Of a stretch of 64,000 nt of DNA, positions 63,101 through 64,000 are shown piece after piece. Source of the stretch: Sedimentisphaerales bacterium (lineage in GTDB: Bacteria; Planctomycetota; Phycisphaerae; Sedimentisphaerales; Anaerohalosphaeraceae); assembly GCA_028282905.1 (NCBI GenBank), contig JANQGW010000146.1, positions 1-64,000 of the forward strand. The letters are read 5' to 3'. The stretch's first letter is position 1; every line of letters starts with the position of its first letter. The translations under genes were made by a program, and so were the position numbers. The notes under the pieces were generated by a model. That model did not search any database, was not told the DNA's origin, and was given only the letters and a program-made list of their open reading frames with translations.

Positions 63101-64000
63101 CGGCTGGTCTATTATGAGGCCGGCGGCGGAGCGGAGCTGGAGCTGTTTGCCGCACCGGGCCATCACACGGCCTTTGACCCCGATGTTTTTGATCTTATCG
63201 GTGATACCGCCAACGGCGGGCTGGCTACGTATGGTACCTGGCTGGAATTGGTGTTTGATGATGCCGATTGGATCATCGGCACCGGCGGCGTTGGCTATGA
63301 ACGCAATCCGTCTGACCCGGTTAACTATACCGATTTAATTGACATCAATATTGAAAGTCAGATGTATAATAATACGGCCTCCTGTTTTGTCCGTATTCCG
63401 TTTACGGTCGAAAACCCCGACGACATCAATCAGCTCCTGCTGGATGTGCGTTACGATGACGGTTATATCGCTTATCTGAATGGCTTTAAGGTCAAAGAGG
63501 TCAATTATAATAACAGTCTGCCGCCGGCCTGGGACTCACAGGCGTCCGCACTGCATGATGACAGCTTGGCTCGGCAGTTGGAAAGCAATGATTTGACCAC
63601 CCACATTAACAGACTGAAGGTGGGAGAAAATATATTGGCGTTTCATGCCTTAAACCGACCGTCCACCAGCAGCGACATGTTACTGTCAGCTCGTCTGCGC
63701 AGTGTGACTGCTTCCGGCAACCTGCCTTCGGCGTCGGCAATTGAATATACCGGGCCAATCATGCTGAATAAAAGCGAACAGTTCAAAGCCCGCGTACTGG
63801 ACAATGGCACATGGAGTGCGCTGAATGAGGCGACGTTTGTTGTGGGGCCAGTGGCCGACAATCTGCGGATTACCGAGCTGATGTATCACCCGGCCGATCC
63901 GAATACAGAGTTTATTGAACTGAAGAATATCGGTTCCGAAAGTATCAATCTAAATCTGGCTGCTTTTACCAATGGTGTGGACTATACTTTTAGTGATGTA
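60173..64000 (+). CDS. CotH-type, lamin-tail-domain secreted protein with N-terminal dockerin-like pair (3' end outside window)
   Basis: The frame is open from TTG 60173 (GGGGGG at 60161; ATG 60182 is the alternative) to the window end: 1276 codons with no stop. Signal peptide KKMLRCIIVLSVLCLANIAA. Dockerin-like repeats come first, at about 40-95: DLDADCTVGLSDLVILAEQW and DIDQANGINVVDFSLLAEDW. Then a lamin-tail domain (IVIHELLASNAAT, SDWIELRNLSGESVNLSGW), a chitobiase-like domain (DIYYTLDGSEPT) and the CotH domain (SRGGVRVRGTSSSTYPKQGL, DDYMGVYVLMEKIKRG, GKFQTGPIWDFDRSMDS, the W-D-F-D site of CotH kinases). A second IYYTLDGTDPRSG, a PA14-like part and another lamin-tail start (LRITELMYHPADPNTEFIEL) follow. 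Possibly a surface protein kinase/adhesin; role unproven. Confidence 0.87.
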   Translation, partial: MKKMLRCIIVLSVLCLANIAAIAASPAYRCLARPADLDADCTVGLSDLVILAEQWLGSCDSHCADIDQANGINVVDFSLLAEDWNRNGSTIVIHELLASNAATEPPPAGQLLDEDGQNSDWIELRNLSGESVNLSGWFLTDDASVLTKWPIPDITLAAEGYQVIFASGKDRREPTGELHTNFQLAKDGEYLALIRPDGSIEHEYYSRYPAQATNASYGLMVEAGGDRYKQGYFQIPTPDADNGAGVLAVIDEEVNFSAEGGLFTTAFDLTLSHTVATADIYYTLDGSEPTTASMLYTSSITIGASTCVRARAIEPGKIPGPVDSESYIRIEAGLESFNSDLPVMVIDNFSQGAFGDYNPRTTHPFKMSAIAIFDRITDGRSYLTEVPDVYSRGGVRVRGTSSSTYPKQGLAVEFWNEKNTDKDVAVLGMPSDSDWVLYAPYYFDRALVRNALIYELSNQAGQYASQTRFVELFVNTDDGVLNNDDYMGVYVLMEKIKRGSNRVDVAKLDASDNSDPEVTGGYIIKNDWLKDDELRWYTDRNLPSTKGSTGYLESGLAVAYPEQEDLTDAQYTYIKDAFQQCEDAIFGQGLVHYTDLIDADGWADHNLLNMFAKNVDALRLSAYFHKDRNGKFQTGPIWDFDRSMDSYDGRDNAYNTWKGTGDGTDYFNYDWWGALFADDDFRLRYADRWFALREDVITTDNIHVIIDSMASELQEAQVRNFTRWSSVAPSSWQGEIDHLKNWLTNRINWIDGQMAIEFAAVPPMILLNDINADTGGDASMGDTVTIRDSSGGTIYYTLDGTDPRSGVTGSSGHEVVLLAEDAAKTVLVPSQSNGGDMLYQFVAPFNVTLYQSNIAVSNLEVANDVIANPSHQQSIHFDTAAVINYLDTGGDGHYLQNNVFPGLFEGQGANNYVVVVTGCVQIDQPGDWTFGVNSDDGFSCELANDTQTYAFSFAGPRAAADTLYRADIAEAGLYRLRLVYYEAGGGAELELFAAPGHHTAFDPDVFDLIGDTANGGLATYGTWLELVFDDADWIIGTGGVGYERNPSDPVNYTDLIDINIESQMYNNTASCFVRIPFTVENPDDINQLLLDVRYDDGYIAYLNGFKVKEVNYNNSLPPAWDSQASALHDDSLARQLESNDLTTHINRLKVGENILAFHALNRPSTSSDMLLSARLRSVTASGNLPSASAIEYTGPIMLNKSEQFKARVLDNGTWSALNEATFVVGPVADNLRITELMYHPADPNTEFIELKNIGSESINLNLAAFTNGVDYTFSDV

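Noticed and set aside
1-64000. CRISPR array
   Set aside because: No series of short direct repeats with regular unique spacers was found, and no cas-like gene is present.

Overview
The window reads as part of the chromosome of an anaerobic-type, glycan-degrading planctomycete (Phycisphaerae / Sedimentisphaerales-like). The evidence is the gene content: repeated ECF sigma + FecR pairs, PEP-CTERM tails, prepilin-like proteins with an N-terminal FTLIELLVVIA segment and a C-terminal DGHV motif, LamG-headed secreted proteins, short cysteine-bearing dockerin-like tails, a sulfatase, sialidases and several other glycan-active enzymes. Placement is inference from families; no rRNA or intact tRNA gene is present to confirm it. 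Nearly all genes lie on the + strand; the only well-supported - strand gene is an IS transposase.

Layout. 1-1.3 kb: end of an IS630-type transposase, then a frameshifted HAD phosphatase remnant. 1.5-4 kb: large secreted DUF5703-type enzyme. 4-4.3 kb: DUF4238 remnant and a tRNA-derived fragment. 4.5-10.5 kb: cassette 1 (sigma, FecR with an NPCBM-like sensor, two tandem paralogous secreted proteins with different tails, prepilin-like protein). 10.7-15.8 kb: 1548-residue GH115 alpha-glucuronidase and a small zinc-ribbon protein. 15.8-19.4 kb: a mobile-element graveyard: a complete IS1595 element with target duplication, a broken IS110 transposase preceded by a highly structured (bridge-RNA-like) leader, two inverted-repeat structures, tRNA-derived scraps and a GH89 remnant. 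19.4-20.5 kb: truncated sigma factor and a GNAT acetyltransferase. 20.5-25.3 kb: GH43-like lipoprotein, GH20 hexosaminidase and a GntR/LacI-type regulator. 25.6-32.4 kb: prepilin-like protein and three tandem LamG paralogs, the middle one broken by an in-frame amber codon. 32.5-41 kb: a sialic-acid/sulfated-glycan locus (sialidase, DapA/NanA-like aldolase, FadR-type regulator, sulfatase, two-domain sialidase). 41.3-53.3 kb: cassette 2 (sigma, FecR, prepilin-like, four paralogous LamG proteins, one fused to a metallophosphatase, then a Tat-type metallophosphatase). 53.8-60.1 kb: cassette 3 (sigma, FecR-NPCBM, PEP-CTERM protein, longer paralog with PA14-like end, prepilin-like). 60.2 kb to the end: a long CotH/lamin-tail surface protein that runs off the window.

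Working model (inference): each cassette couples a membrane FecR protein with a glycan-binding-type extracytoplasmic domain to a cognate ECF sigma factor, which would switch on adjacent secreted binding proteins and enzymes. The secreted proteins share interchangeable head domains and carry either a PEP-CTERM tail or a dockerin-like tail, so that the same binding head can be sorted or assembled in two ways. The enzymes together suggest attack on sialylated, sulfated, amino-sugar-containing glycans, plus glucuronoxylan via GH115.
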